Origin: Planctomycetaceae bacterium
GTDB lineage: Bacteria; Planctomycetota; Planctomycetia; Planctomycetales; Planctomycetaceae
Direction: 5' to 3'
DNA: 64,000 bases
NCBI GenBank assembly: GCA_021732415.1
Contig: JAKFVC010000064.1
Span: 30,720 to 94,719 of the forward strand
Shown here: positions 41,401 through 46,833 of the stretch, in pieces
Layout of the letters: the number at the start of each line of letters is the position of its first letter
Numbering within the stretch: the stretch's first letter is position 1
The notes under the pieces: model-generated
What the model was told of the DNA's origin: nothing
What the model saw: only the letters and a program-made list of their open reading frames with translations
The model's database searches: none
Translations under genes and position numbers: made by a program

Positions 41401-41960
41401 GCTTCGACTTCGAGACCCGCACGACCTACAACGTGCGTGTCCGAACGACCGACAGTGGTGCACATTCGATCGAGAAATCCTTCACGATCACCATCAACAA
41501 TGCGAACGATGGCCCGGTCATTGTGCTCAACGGTTCGGCTGGTTCGACGACCGGACGTAAAGCCGTGCTGGTCGATTCGTCAGCTCAAATCAGCGACATC
41601 GATTCGCCGAACTTCGACAACGGCAAGCTGGTGGTGAAGATTCAGAGCGGCGAACAGACGGGTGACACGCTGAGCATCATGAAGGGTTCGTTCAATGGAC
41701 TGACCCTGAAAACGGTCAAGGGCCATACGGTACTCCGACTGGGCAAACAGGACATCGCGTCGGTGTCGGGCGGTACTAGCGGAATCCCGTTGACGATTCA
41801 ATTCGGTGGCGGAATCTCCACCGAACTGTTCCAGAAGGTCATGCAGAGCGTCACCTTCAAGGGCAAGCCGTTCGCGGCCCCGCGAGTGATCTCGATGCAG
41901 GCCTACGACGACACGGGTCTGCCCAGCAATATTGCGACACGCAATATCAACGTGTCGTAG
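26421..41960 (+). CDS. Giant multidomain exoprotein (metzincin-like, PPC, beta-helix, cadherin-like)
   Basis: 5,179 residues from the ATG at 26421 (GAGG 10 nt upstream; the frame is open to 26358). The N-terminus MFIRPWLEALKSRW...VETLEEKIVLSA is the planctomycetal export motif. In order: beta-rich region; PPC-type domain (about 530-620); zinc-protease-like domain with HEIGHNLGLGH at 805-815 (metzincin HExxHxxGxxH); a second PPC (about 860-960); beta-helix-like region (1000-1560); PPC regions near 1700, 1950 and 3000; propeller-like and jelly-roll-like regions (2100-2750); another beta-helix stretch near 3100-3290; then about 13 cadherin/Ig-like repeats of about 115 residues joined by NDxPT linkers (3528-5030). 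No PEP-CTERM or LPXTG anchor is visible. It is probably cell-surface adhesion or an extracellular matrix component; protease activity is uncertain because no Met-turn is evident. Confidence 0.88.
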   Translation: MFIRPWLEALKSRWMPGKRRTPKRLMNDKPLQSQVETLEEKIVLSAFDLVTVIPNQGVFLANNTTLSEAPRELTLRFSPGQTIDTTTLSAITVTRAGLDGIFDDPATPAIESSDDVSVGLGYVGAGDNPNEVIVRFASTLPDDKYQVRIQATGANALGGNVGDSLTPDNGKTYKSFNYELDLGAQVESVIPQPVIRDQVFSTTQLSNLTDGDLVLISAGPYSYRFEINLLPDAVTNVGNIPVNIAPGSTASQIADALVTAINTNAGTQLTASDSANVLTVAGASYEPVVSFSTTKFAAFAKANLNVVGNGAALADGDVVRLTLTNPVTSINSVFTFELNKSPSNSVGLGAIRVDFAAGDSQATIAGKLATAINSVSASINAIVVGNSIFVTSAPALGTPALSVTTATAGLLTQSVGALSQKTDKVIVYFNQDQLNSAIAQDPTYYRLINVASGAVLLPQTVTYQYNPQNGLSAAVLTFASSLANSSYNLKVGVSSEPNGTLVSVANAVKVGTVFTGQPFITNEYLGDGSGNSSDNTDVDIYQFSTVLGGTYTLTLDSSATLDGVIEFLNSGGGVVLTQNATGTGGTEVINTGALGADTFYVRVTSNGGTGGYKLTIASTEASSASDDNSSFSTATNLGNLGNGGVTLTSQIEAQGAFVTLPPLPGGPDEPGHRDLPGGAFTGFSAPEVGHGIGGGETPYTPGSIPELTYSFPSTYGPGYTNQITPEQKEIIRQIFQIYSYYTGVQFREVAVGGNEQIVVGDIRVNAPNLDPGAAGGISGSPIIINAIYYANDNTYGGGFTGTAFHEIGHNLGLGHSYDVPSVQGAGVSGENVLPGDNDLIHLLRLLPNNASDIDLYQFNVTQAGTLSAQTIAQRLAATDLLNTELTLYRQEPSGAKTVIARNDDFYSKDSGLEIALQPGTYFIGVTSTGNDNYDPSISNSGFGGTSDGTYQLQLDFKPDTPVTSGLRDTTGQVLDGDHDGQTGGEYNTWFTVANTIFVDKMAPAGGTGTVGSPYQTISAGLAAAASGSIVRIVGNGGADGNASTVTDNVPYAIGRDFISNNPLADGSTFQVPQGVTVMIDAGALIKVRGQTIDVGTSSQGTDRSGGALQVLGTPVNNVTFTSWRDDAKGSIDDGTNGAATGADWGGIVFRQDSDVNSGLSGVFLNQVDHATLQYGGGQVGVDGGPLRVYNVIDLETSRPTIVNNTIMNNADAAISANPDSFKADDGRIGPDIYGNTVTQNSTNGLFIRIQTALGAAAETLNVIARFDDTDITHVIAQNLIISGGPAAELSSPLSARLMIDPGTIVKLSGARIETGLGSSNLIAEGTPENPIRFTSQQDDKFGAGGTFDLKNDGFAANAQPTPGNWSGIFLQPTSTASLDNVSITFAGGTSEIAGGTDFFNPIEDWQAKLRVSNSTFEDNLGGQAATGRGGRGGNDASVIYVRGAQPIIVDNVFRDNLGNVISINANSLQAVVMPDYGRSTGAIERYASFDDNYGPLVRLNKYENNTINGMNIRAEELTIESVWDDTDIAHVLTGTITSNEFHTYGGLRLQSSATGSLVVKLQGAGAGFSATGDPLEIDDRVGGTVQIVGQPGFPVILTSLKDDTVSTGFLPNGFPLFDTNNDGAATTAAPGDWNSIKFDQYSNDRNVAVVNETESALTQGNDINSTVGNPQSLGNLAPNENSGDENRRLGFEVHGFISPDSPGDVDVYSFTANAGTEVWIDLDQTSYALDSMVELVNSAGVVLARSLNSQSEAAGLTSLSGTLLNTVDGAPGGPGNSDLNTLTKDATLGGDFYTSNFMDAGFRAVLPGIAGSLNTYFIRVRSQPVAGQEAAAIPVGGNGLTSGKYELQLRLRQQDEQPGSTVRYADIRYATNGVELQGLPAHSIIMGESAEQTGNNNSPDGSQYLGPFLQTDRNTLSVSGSLSSSTDVDFYQFTVDYSQVQVIGGASDGGKFFPTMFDIDWADGLTRPDTTIAVYNSQRTLIYIGRASDLADDQPAPGQGQDLDDLSRGSLGTLDPSIGTVNLPAGVAGSSEAGGVNPNPPPAGLTTYYVAVFSNGNLPTALTANFNGAADAATQAVRLEPINSIKRVVEDHIGYTGYGSQGSSVDPVNGPLFTLTSSISLTANIRPFSLSDVNLFVTSQSRLSVVDPFNGATEISYGQYGQQAVQDLDMRSDGTLWAVRFNNGDSRQGVLVQLDTGTAGDAQPNLSDGIGDVDGDGATQRFQSNNAASTALAFRRNGVSSYDIVFYATADSDDYPSSAGVGGVSKLYRGSAANGSAAWAAGNLGATGIITDFAGTITTQTTGMQLFQGSLWGVSAGNQLYTISQQGSIGNDGGTNVGNPDSANPAINAALTPRLVNSTIWDYTALLNVNERFAGITDAPQNVENQKYADFLFIITNQGRILCVDPNAADAASSLQTVFDSDGDNIADSQFLQTSITNPTGLAFSPVDYNLWHPTALRSGDAGHGINTTEGTSANPSVDNSRTPSTQFDTVSAGTESLTTSENVGGASMYFGIENYNPGAGGNYFQYDSGGQYGVESSVSQQDLTNGISTIHNNYNVPGGTAGSLVTNSFDLEGYAPGDQPTLYFNYWLQTEGANGKNSNTMRDSARVYVSTDNGLTWDLLATNNSTLSNSLFEDAELPAYLSTNSDASSKSNQGVQELYETSTWRQARVDLKDYVGNPQVKLRFDFSTSGNTGTVIDPVTGLRVASDDKSNPTFSGDTGSSFGVNSVTNAPAGAQNNTSEGFYVDDIIIGFAGRGEMVTGVQTGLGSAFTDLNTNGVVGLGGRPTLDPDPSAAKQLLTGQYQLEIRRGEEYGALFDPTKNNVVVNPTLDINDRLTTGQTIMVGNNVTDGNTVTIYDGLITKTFEFDTNGSVTPGNIQVNILGLNPVTQKGAIASALASRITTSFAGRNTVIAKAVGAGVNSDRVDIFDAITVSAIGTTPVIVPIAIPDQVEDNDTIATATDSTITGASSGTFTASGQVGDGTNVDLDVDMYSMVLTAGQAISIDVDFAVFSGDSILRIFDSAGTPLAFSDDTAAPGEASSNLESYISFVAPAAGTYYFGVSGYNNRTYDPTTAGSGTSGDTFAYTLNIITGAPLVTMTVDTYNRRGDDNLQRQQGQFIVENNTILHSSNIGVFVNDNDRFGSVPHPGAAMNTPVTSQNLVTGLYIQNNVIAGFGQSGINILGDSNAALGTPITPFVKVVNNTIVNTGNVGVGINVGANTSPTLMNNAIVGTATGILIAPTSGTTEVEANLFQNNTVNGTTGNNSLLVANAVQLFVNPASDNYYPAPGSPLVDSSRSVFNDRAAYIAVVGPLLIPQSPIIAPITDRFGQLRVDDTNQPGPANQPGLGQNPFQDRGALERADFEGGVVIPTSPQDNDGSGVDLDPTATSIWIDAATVSSPFSILTSLTLQLIDNGIGIDDSTVDKTDFLLLENGQPLVEGADYFFTYNQNTNECIFTSVSTFKLDARYQIIVDNPAVVDPLNPTRGITDYAGNFLQNNQANPVSPVNPNLPPTSPFISSLLYVNYVVTDGKNDAPVTSYNGTALPASPATGSSVATNEDTPITFSSATGNAITVFDKDAYLANDGDVTTGAQGGRIQITISVPSAMGSLLLAPGSSDNLVLDGGSVTSTGSPLIYQYVLEGRIDDINTALDGITFTPALDYPIGLPAATVNITIFAEDLGKFGPPAPGTTDPQTSTSLVPVVITPINDQPTLTIDTPAPITILEDKVAVTQIDLSNISAGGGENQNLTITVTSGNPGVIPQGNITTNYTSANATGNIQFTAAANRSGSSLLTITVTDDGLDGIAGNADDRSVSQTIQVNVTEVNDQPTINQPGNVTVLEDAVTQTVNLSGIGYGGLETTPNQTLTLTATSSDQTLIPDSAISITYSQGSPTATLFYTPAADRNGGPVTITITAKDSGGTLNGGVDTATTTFTVTVTAVNDEPTVTVPGPITINEDDAGNPQHITLTGISPGPFEPLQNIATITVTSDNQSVIPDGNIVLGALSGGNLPLTITPLANQSGLVTITVTITDDGPNGGINADDNTVTKTFTINVLPVNDQPTFTLTPPLPPFTVLEDAAQQTLTLTGISAGPANESGQGLILSAVSSDPTLIASPIVSSIVGGQATVKYTPVANANGHATITVTLKDNGGTANGGNDTLTQIYDVFVTAVNDAPTLSPISNPAPILEDVGQQTINLSGITTGPANESTQGLTITAAITSGNLNLVNNFIASTINGAGQATLKYTPVANEFGTATVTVTITDSGANGGGNGDVNFVTKTFDITITPVNDRPTLTTINDQISNEDAGTQTVNLTGISVGQPNEAPPQTLTFIVVSDNPALIPNNTSNLSVVYNQGDSIGQLLYKAVPNGYGTANITLTLRDDGLTANGGADTLVRTFKITVNQVQDAPTDILLSGTSVFENQSVGTFVGNFSMTVLTDVDLPDDSFTYSIVGGTGASFFQVAGSQLQTAQVLDYEATPSFTVTVRVTDRFGLTFDKTFTINVQDLNDAPTLDSLSPVTFSEDPVNPVVINLTGISAGTGEVQNITITATSSNSALFTNPIPVSYTAGQPTGTLTLSPNLNANGTATITVTMHDNGGTLNGGVDTIVRTFLVTVNPVNDPPSDILLTNDTIAEIPAGTPLPANVLVGDLSSIDPDNPAAGDTFDYTLVNGAGSTDNTKFAIVGDELFAIGNIDFDTQPNYTIRVRSTDNGTPTEFFDKVFIIHSTNVNEPATSITTSPNLISGVPNSIPENRPVDSVVGTLIAGDPDAGEVTTFALVTGTGSGDNSLFKIVNGQLVANVTFNYEVKNSYSVRIRATDSHGLVFEGPVTISITNVNETPTNINLTNSTVVENSAPGTTIGSFSTIDPDAGDTFGYTLVSGAGATDNAKFDIVNGQLVVITPPNYEDPGHFYSIRVRSTDSGALTVEKVFTITILNVNEAPTALTLSNQTVAENKPIGTVVGTLGTDDEDVPESFNYALVSGVGSADNNMFAISGDKLVTNASFDFETRTTYNVRVRTTDSGAHSIEKSFTITINNANDGPVIVLNGSAGSTTGRKAVLVDSSAQISDIDSPNFDNGKLVVKIQSGEQTGDTLSIMKGSFNGLTLKTVKGHTVLRLGKQDIASVSGGTSGIPLTIQFGGGISTELFQKVMQSVTFKGKPFAAPRVISMQAYDDTGLPSNIATRNINVS

Positions 41961-41980
41961 TATCCGTTAGACAATTAAAG

Positions 41981-42016
41981 AACCCGGCGATCCATCAAGG
42001 GCCGTCGGGTTTTTTT
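41981..42016 (+). terminator. Rho-independent terminator of the giant gene
   Basis: AACCCGGCG and the complementary GCCGTCGGGTT form a stem around a short loop, followed by seven T residues, 20 bp after the stop codon. Confidence 0.85.
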
Positions 42017-42030
42017 ATGCGCCGAGCAAT

Positions 42031-42249
42031 GTAGCCTGACTCTCCAGAGTCGGGCGAATGATTCCGGCGCATTGTCCAAGTCTTTAAAAGACAAGATCTC
42101 ACGCAAAGGTGCCAAGAACGAAGAGTTGAATTCTTTGCGCCTTGGCGCCTTTGCGTGAGATCATTCTTCTGGAAATCACCGGCTACCGCTGAGAACAAAA
42201 CGTGAGTCGCTGAATTGCGAAGATCGCTCGACTCTGGAGAGTCAAGCTA
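42031..42249. repeat. Nested inverted repeat: family B pair around a CACGCAAAGG hairpin
   Basis: Outer arms: TAGCCTGACTCTCCAGAGTC at 42031 and GACTCTGGAGAGTCAAGCTA ending at 42249. Inner hairpin 42095-42162: GATCTCACGCAAAGGTGCCA with TGGCGCCTTTGCGTGAGATC. The last CTA of the right arm is the TAG stop codon of the downstream minus-strand lactonase gene. Confidence 0.85.
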
Positions 42250-43230
42250 CTTAGCCGGCCACACGGGCCGACCGGGCGTATTGACTCGGACGCTCCACAA
42301 GGTCCCGCCAGCAGTGACGAACAAGGTCTTCAGATCGTCACCCCCGAAGGCACAATTCGTCGTCTCATCGCGCGGAATGGGAATGAACTGCAGGAGCTGC
42401 CCCGCTGGCGAGAACACATAGATCCCCGCCGTGGGCGAGTCGGCCGTTTCGTGAGGCGGGTTGGGTTTATTCAACCCGGCCGCGACAAACAGCCGCCCCG
42501 CCGCATCCAGCTTCATGCCATCCGGACCACGGGTGGCTTTCCAGTCGTGAATCAGTTTTTGTGATGCGCAATCGACGGTACCATCGGCCCGCAGCTCAAA
42601 CCGCCACAACTTCCGCGCGCCGCCTGCCTCGTTATTATTGTTGTCTGCGACGAACAGATAACGATCATCAGGAGTCACAATCAGGCCGTTGGGCCGATCG
42701 ACTTCATGCGTGATGATCCGAGTGACCGTACCGTTCAGATCAATCCGATAGACCCCTTCGATCTTCCGTCCAGCGGCGTCGGCCAGCTCCATCTGGGAAC
42801 GGTCACCGTAGCAGGGGTCGGAGAAATAGATCCGATTCTTGCCGTCGATCGTGAGATCATTCGGTTGATTGAAGTGCTTTCCCTCATACCGATCAGCCAG
42901 GACGGTGAGCGTACCGTCGGCCTCCAATCGCGAGACTCGTCGTTTGACAGGCTCGCAAATCACCAACCGCCCCTGGCGATCAAACAGCAATCCATTGGAT
43001 CCCGCGCCCTCGCGATAGACCGAACGCTTTCCAGTTCGATCGCGGAGATTGATGTTTCCATCACCGCTGGTCAGCAACCCCAACTGAGGATGCCAGGCTG
43101 GCCCTTCGCCCGCCCCTTGCTCCTGCAACAATTCGGGCTTGGCACCCGGAGCCAGAATCTGGTCGTCGGCATGCACAAGGATCGGGCTTAGACCCAACAG
43201 GACTGACAAGAACGCAGTGAGACGCAACAT
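42247..43230 (-). CDS. SMP-30/gluconolactonase-family protein
   Basis: 327 residues from ATG 43230 (AAGGA 9 nt upstream; GTG at 43251 is an alternative). A signal peptide (LRLTAFLSVLLGLSPILVHA) predicts export. The six-bladed propeller motifs are present: GEGPAWHP with the metal Glu, FNQPNDLTIDGKNRIYFSDP, DRPNGLIVTPDDRYLFVADN, and TRGPDGMKLDAAGRLFVA. The family hydrolyses sugar lactones such as gluconolactone with a divalent cation. Planctomycetes have many secreted members; the substrate is not predictable. The TAG stop lies within the end of a family B repeat. Confidence 0.85.
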   Translation of the reverse strand: MLRLTAFLSVLLGLSPILVHADDQILAPGAKPELLQEQGAGEGPAWHPQLGLLTSGDGNINLRDRTGKRSVYREGAGSNGLLFDRQGRLVICEPVKRRVSRLEADGTLTVLADRYEGKHFNQPNDLTIDGKNRIYFSDPCYGDRSQMELADAAGRKIEGVYRIDLNGTVTRIITHEVDRPNGLIVTPDDRYLFVADNNNNEAGGARKLWRFELRADGTVDCASQKLIHDWKATRGPDGMKLDAAGRLFVAAGLNKPNPPHETADSPTAGIYVFSPAGQLLQFIPIPRDETTNCAFGGDDLKTLFVTAGGTLWSVRVNTPGRPVWPAK

Positions 43231-43331
43231 GATTTCAAATCCTTGGTTCACAATGACTGGACCGAGTTGTCACAATCGTAGAAGATCCCCGCCAGCAGTT
43301 CCATGATAGTCATTGTCCGCCCCTATCGCTT

Positions 43332-43408
43332 GACTCTGCGAGTCTGGAGGATAGAACGAAAACTACCCGACTCGGAGAGTCGGGCTACAGGCTCGGCTGA
43401 CGCCTCGC
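43332..43408. repeat. Family B repeat with a 30-bp extension
   Basis: CTTGACTCTGCGAGTCTGG (from about 43329) and CCGACTCGGAGAGTCGGGCT (about 43368) form an imperfect hairpin. The following CTACAGGCTCGGCTGACGCC recurs at 52977 in the same position relative to a gene. The repeat ends exactly at the stop codon (43409-43411) of the next minus-strand gene. Confidence 0.75.
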
Positions 43409-43819
43409 TTACGAGGATGGCCGCAGGCAGCTCCAGCATTCGAACTCCGCGTTCTCCGTGCAGGTCATTGCGGCGATCATGGCCTGGTTGTCGAATCCTG
43501 GCAACTTCAATAGCCGGTCAAATAACTCAGATTCGCCCTCGGCACCGTGCGGTATCAGGCAATGTTGATCACCTGCAGAGAGCACCCAGAAGACATCTTC
43601 CACGCCGGGACCTTCGTCAGTCGTCCGGATCGCGACCCGTTGAATGTTCTGAAACTCCAACCGCAATTCGGGTCCCCGGTCGCGCGTCGCAGTCAGACCG
43701 CGGTCGTCGATTCGCACGGCCTCACACCAGAAGGGAGACTCGGGTGGGCGCAACGCGGGCAGCGGGATGATATCAGGCTCGGCATCGCGCCGGCGTCGAA
43801 ACCAGTCCAGCAGTCCCAT
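43409..43819 (-). CDS. Conserved-looking hypothetical protein
   Basis: 136 residues, no named family recognised. It begins MGLLDWFRRRRDAEPDIIPL, a short amphipathic basic start that may contact the membrane, followed by a compact alpha/beta or PH-like stretch (WCEAVRIDDRGLTATRDRGP, LRLEFQNIQRVAIRTTDEGP, DVFWVLSAGDQHCLIPHGAE) and a helix (ESELFDRLLKLPGFDNQAMI). The end CTENAEFECWSCLRPSS has three Cys. AGGAACA lies upstream of the ATG. Codon use looks like the neighbours, so it is probably real. Confidence 0.7.
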   Translation of the reverse strand: MGLLDWFRRRRDAEPDIIPLPALRPPESPFWCEAVRIDDRGLTATRDRGPELRLEFQNIQRVAIRTTDEGPGVEDVFWVLSAGDQHCLIPHGAEGESELFDRLLKLPGFDNQAMIAAMTCTENAEFECWSCLRPSS

Positions 43820-43971
43820 GAGTGGTTGTTCCTATCCTACGAAGTCATGACTAGCAGTATAGCGCGCTTGGAGAAAATCTCAAATTGGACTTCAGGCGGT
43901 TCAGACTATAACATCACGAACACGCGACTGGCGCTTCGTTGGCTCGACCACCCTTCTGACTGAGGAACACC

Positions 43972-44835
43972 ATGCGAGTCTTTCCGCGAATCTCTGTGTG
44001 TACGGTCCTGGCGATTGTTTGTGGCTGTGGCCTGTCGGTCTCGCACCTGCGGGCGGCCGATGGCAAGGTGAGCAAGTATGCTCGCTTTCAGGCAGGCAAG
44101 ACGATCGCTTATGGAGTCATCGAAGGGGACAAGATCACCCAAATCGAAGGTGATCTGTTTGGCACCTGGAAGAAGACGGCTCAGTCACACGATTTGAAGT
44201 CGGTCAAGCTACTGGTTCCGACGCAGCCGACCCAAGTTTTGGCGATGGCCGGCAACTATAAGAGCCACATTAAAAACACGCCGGTCCCGGAGAAATTCCA
44301 GATCCCGCAAGCCTTCTTCAAAAGCCCCTCGTGCCTGATCCCCGATGGTGCTGAAGTCGTCATTCCTCCCGGCACCAAAGAAGTGCATTACGAGGCCGAA
44401 TTGGTGGTTGTCATCGGCAAGCTGGCAAAGAATGTGCCGGAAGACAAGGCCCTGGACTATGTGTTCGGTGTGACGTGCGGCAACGATATCAGTGCCCGCG
44501 ACTGGCAGAAGAACGACGTCCAATGGTGGCGCGCCAAGGGAAGCGATACCTTCGGCCCCTGCGGTCCGATTATTGTTTCGGGCCTGAATTACGACGATCT
44601 GCAAGTTCAAATGCGGCTGAATGGCAAGGTGGTCCAGGACCAGAGCAGCAAGGACCTGATTCACAGTGTCTCGAAGACGGTCAGTTTTCTCAGCCAGCAC
44701 ATTACGCTGCATCCGGGTGATTTGATTTACACCGGCACCCCGGGCGAGACTGCCGTAATTAAGCCGGGAGATTTTATGGAAGTGGATGTCGCAGGTGTGG
44801 GCGTGTTGAAAAACAAGGTTGCTGAGACTAAGTAA
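43972..44835 (+). CDS. Exported fumarylacetoacetate hydrolase-family protein
   Basis: 287 residues, GAGGAACACC directly before the ATG. A signal peptide (VCTVLAIVCGCGLSVSHLRA-AD) is followed by the FAH C-terminal fold: AMAGNYKSHIKNTP, the metal-binding HYEAELVVVIGK, VFGVTCGNDISARDWQ, and HPGDLIYTGTPGETAVIKPG. Family members are metal-dependent C-C hydrolases, decarboxylases or isomerases of acylpyruvate-like substrates, normally cytoplasmic; the signal peptide here is unusual. DWQKNDVQWWRAKGSDTFGP is the lid region. Substrate unknown. It ends at a convergent junction with a nested inverted repeat. Confidence 0.85.
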   Translation: MRVFPRISVCTVLAIVCGCGLSVSHLRAADGKVSKYARFQAGKTIAYGVIEGDKITQIEGDLFGTWKKTAQSHDLKSVKLLVPTQPTQVLAMAGNYKSHIKNTPVPEKFQIPQAFFKSPSCLIPDGAEVVIPPGTKEVHYEAELVVVIGKLAKNVPEDKALDYVFGVTCGNDISARDWQKNDVQWWRAKGSDTFGPCGPIIVSGLNYDDLQVQMRLNGKVVQDQSSKDLIHSVSKTVSFLSQHITLHPGDLIYTGTPGETAVIKPGDFMEVDVAGVGVLKNKVAETK

Positions 44836-44854
44836 CGATCTCCCAATATTGCCC

Positions 44855-45010
44855 AGGCGAGCCGGGTGACGTAAGCCCCCGGATTCTGTTGAATTTCAGT
44901 TTGGAAACACAGAGGCACAGAGAAATGCAACTACTCTGTGTTCTCTGTGCCTCTGTGTTTCCAAATCTGTATTAAAGGGAATCCGGGGGCTTACGCCACC
45001 CGGCTCGCCT
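44855..45010. repeat. Nested inverted repeat between convergent genes
   Basis: Outer arms 44855-44886 and 44979-45010 (AGGCGAGCCGGGTGACGTAA and complement, about 32 bp with one mismatch). Inner hairpin 44901-44964: TTGGAAACACAGAGGCACAG and its perfect complement, 24 bp. The inner words resemble those at 6160 and 12921. Confidence 0.9.
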
Positions 45011-45028
45011 AGTCACATGCTTGTTGGT

Positions 45029-46132
45029 TCAGCAACATCCGTCCGATCCGCAGTCGCCGCTGATTTGCAACAGCGGCAGCGCCATCGGCCCGGTGGCTTT
45101 CGTCTCTTTCGGATCTCTGACCGCATCCACTTTGCAATTAAACGGCCGGGCCTCGGCGAGTGGAATGTCGGTCACCGGCGGCACCAGCGTGATGGCGTCA
45201 GCGTACGGCGCTCGTGAGTAGATCTGGAACGTCTTGTCGCAGACGGCCATCCGCTTTCCGCGGTAGAGGGTATGTCCGTCGTCATCAATGACGGACTTCC
45301 ACGGCCCGTTGTAAATCACCGCCTGATGCCGTTCGAAGCAGGGGCCCGCTTTGCCTTTGAAGGCTTGCACCGTGATGCTGCGCAATTCAATCCCAGCAAT
45401 CGTGACTTGAGGTTCCGCGCGCCGAGCAACGACTTCCATGCCATGAAATCCGGCTGCCTCCAAGGCTTCAAGTAGCATGTCTTCCCGACAGGCTCCTTGC
45501 CCCCAGTTGTTCCACAGAGCGGAATCGTTCTGGAAGTCGGCGGGCACTTGCTCATCGCTGACGACCTCGCGGATGACGACCCGCCCATTGCGCTTCAGGA
45601 CGCGGTAGATCTCGGCCAAAGTCTGCGGCCGATCCGTCTGTGGGACGAGATTCAGAACGCGGTGGCCGAGCACGACGTCGATAGAATCAGAAGAAATCAG
45701 CGGAGACGATCGTCGCAATTGCTCGGCGTGGGCCTCAGCCTGTAACCAGTCGTGGCTGGAGCGCGCGGGATGAGATTGCAGCCAGGCATCCCATTGCTCC
45801 AAGTCGAGCTGCAAATCCTGGGGGCGGCCTTTCCGAAACTCGACGTTCGCGGCACCTGCTTGATCCTGTCGACTGATCGCGAGTTGAGCGTCACTGGAAT
45901 CGATACTGATCACTCGACCGGATGGTCCAGCCAGAGAACCGAGTTTGGTGTGAAGTGAACCGAGGTTGAGAACAACGTCCCCGGAACTGACGTACTTGGA
46001 CAGATCTGTCAGGTCGGCTTCGTGCTCAAGTACCTCCGCCTGGCCTGACAGCCGGTTGGAGTTTGCACCCCCTGCCGAATTGCAGCAGGCACCCTGGTGA
46101 TTGGCGGTCGTTGATTCAGCTTCATGTTGCAT
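45029..46132 (-). CDS. ArsM-like methyltransferase with Cys-rich ends
   Basis: 367 residues from ATG 46132 (a TTG at 46165 is possible). The organisation resembles arsenite methyltransferase-type proteins: a Cys pair near the N-terminus (QGACCNSAGG), a class I methyltransferase domain (about 45-270, with SGRVISIDSSDAQL, LIYR-type EIYRVLKRNGRVVIREVV, and the final LEALEAAGFHGMEVVARR), then a C-terminal domain (VQAFKGKAGPCFERHQAVIY, RMAVCDKTFQIY) and the tail SGDCGSDGCC. SAM motif I is degenerate (VVLNLGSLHTKLGSLAGP instead of DLGCGxG). A role in arsenic methylation is inferred; no other ars gene is nearby. Confidence 0.6.
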   Translation of the reverse strand: MQHEAESTTANHQGACCNSAGGANSNRLSGQAEVLEHEADLTDLSKYVSSGDVVLNLGSLHTKLGSLAGPSGRVISIDSSDAQLAISRQDQAGAANVEFRKGRPQDLQLDLEQWDAWLQSHPARSSHDWLQAEAHAEQLRRSSPLISSDSIDVVLGHRVLNLVPQTDRPQTLAEIYRVLKRNGRVVIREVVSDEQVPADFQNDSALWNNWGQGACREDMLLEALEAAGFHGMEVVARRAEPQVTIAGIELRSITVQAFKGKAGPCFERHQAVIYNGPWKSVIDDDGHTLYRGKRMAVCDKTFQIYSRAPYADAITLVPPVTDIPLAEARPFNCKVDAVRDPKETKATGPMALPLLQISGDCGSDGCC

Positions 46133-46271
46133 GGCGGGCAATTTCCAGCGTCGGATGAGGCTCAATCAACATCGCGACCGGCGTAGGGTTCAGGCTTTGA
46201 GGCCACTTCCAATGACCCTGCATTTTTCATTTATCATCCATAAGTATAGCGAACTGTCGGCCGGAGTGGAC

Positions 46272-46405
46272 CGTAGGATAGGCTTCCAGCCTGTCGGGTA
46301 TGGGCCGCCAAAAGAAATTGGACGGGGCTCACCTGACGATCTCAAAGGAGACGACGTGTGGCTGCTTGTTGATTTAACACGGACAGGCAGGATGCCTATC
46401 CTAAG
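46272..46405. repeat. Inverted repeat (TAGGATAGG type)
   Basis: CGTAGGATAGGCTTCCAGCC at 46272 and GGCAGGATGCCTATCCTAAG ending at 46405 are imperfect complements about 24 bases long, 86 bp apart, in the gap between the ArsM-like and DgkA-like genes. The right arm ends 3 bp from the stop of the latter. Confidence 0.65.
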
Positions 46406-46408
46406 ACT

Positions 46409-46828
46409 CTAACCCAGCATTTCCGCAATCCGCTGCCCGAGAGTCAACCCAGCAATCACGAGCGCGCCGCACAGCGCCAGCATGCTGGCGGCAGTGCTCA
46501 TTCCCAGGGCTTGTTGAACGGGTGCGGGCGTGACTTCGCCGAAGGCTTGGGCCATCGATTTCAACGCCTGGTTAAACAGTTCCGCTACGAACAGCATGAT
46601 CAGCGAACTGACCACCAGCATCCATTGCCAGTGGAGCAATCCGAACACCCCGCCGGCCAGCAGGATGATGGTCGACGTGAAAATGTGGACGAAGAAGATG
46701 CTGTCCTGTCGCGCACCGTTGCCGATACCTCGTTCGGCCTGCACCAGGCGTTGTCGCCAGGCGGCGCGCGGCTTGTGAAGTTTTGCGGGTTTGGTCTCGG
46801 GCGTGGCGATGGTCGTGGTTGTGGACAT
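46409..46828 (-). CDS. Diacylglycerol kinase (DgkA)-family protein
   Basis: 139 residues. Residues 30-139 match the small trimeric DagK fold: ERGIGNGARQDSIFFVHIF, a pair of membrane spans (TSTIILLAGGVFGLLHWQWM and VVSSLIMLFVAELFNQALKS) and a third span (MSTAASMLALCGALVIAGLT). The active-site motif normally reads ExxNTA; here AELFNQALKS keeps the Glu and Asn. The family phosphorylates diacylglycerol or undecaprenol at the membrane. The N-terminal 30 residues are Thr/Pro/Lys-rich and additional. The LptD-like gene ends (complement) 5 bp upstream, so the two are probably one operon. Confidence 0.72.
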   Translation of the reverse strand: MSTTTTIATPETKPAKLHKPRAAWRQRLVQAERGIGNGARQDSIFFVHIFTSTIILLAGGVFGLLHWQWMLVVSSLIMLFVAELFNQALKSMAQAFGEVTPAPVQQALGMSTAASMLALCGALVIAGLTLGQRIAEMLG

Positions 46829-46833
46829 GATCG

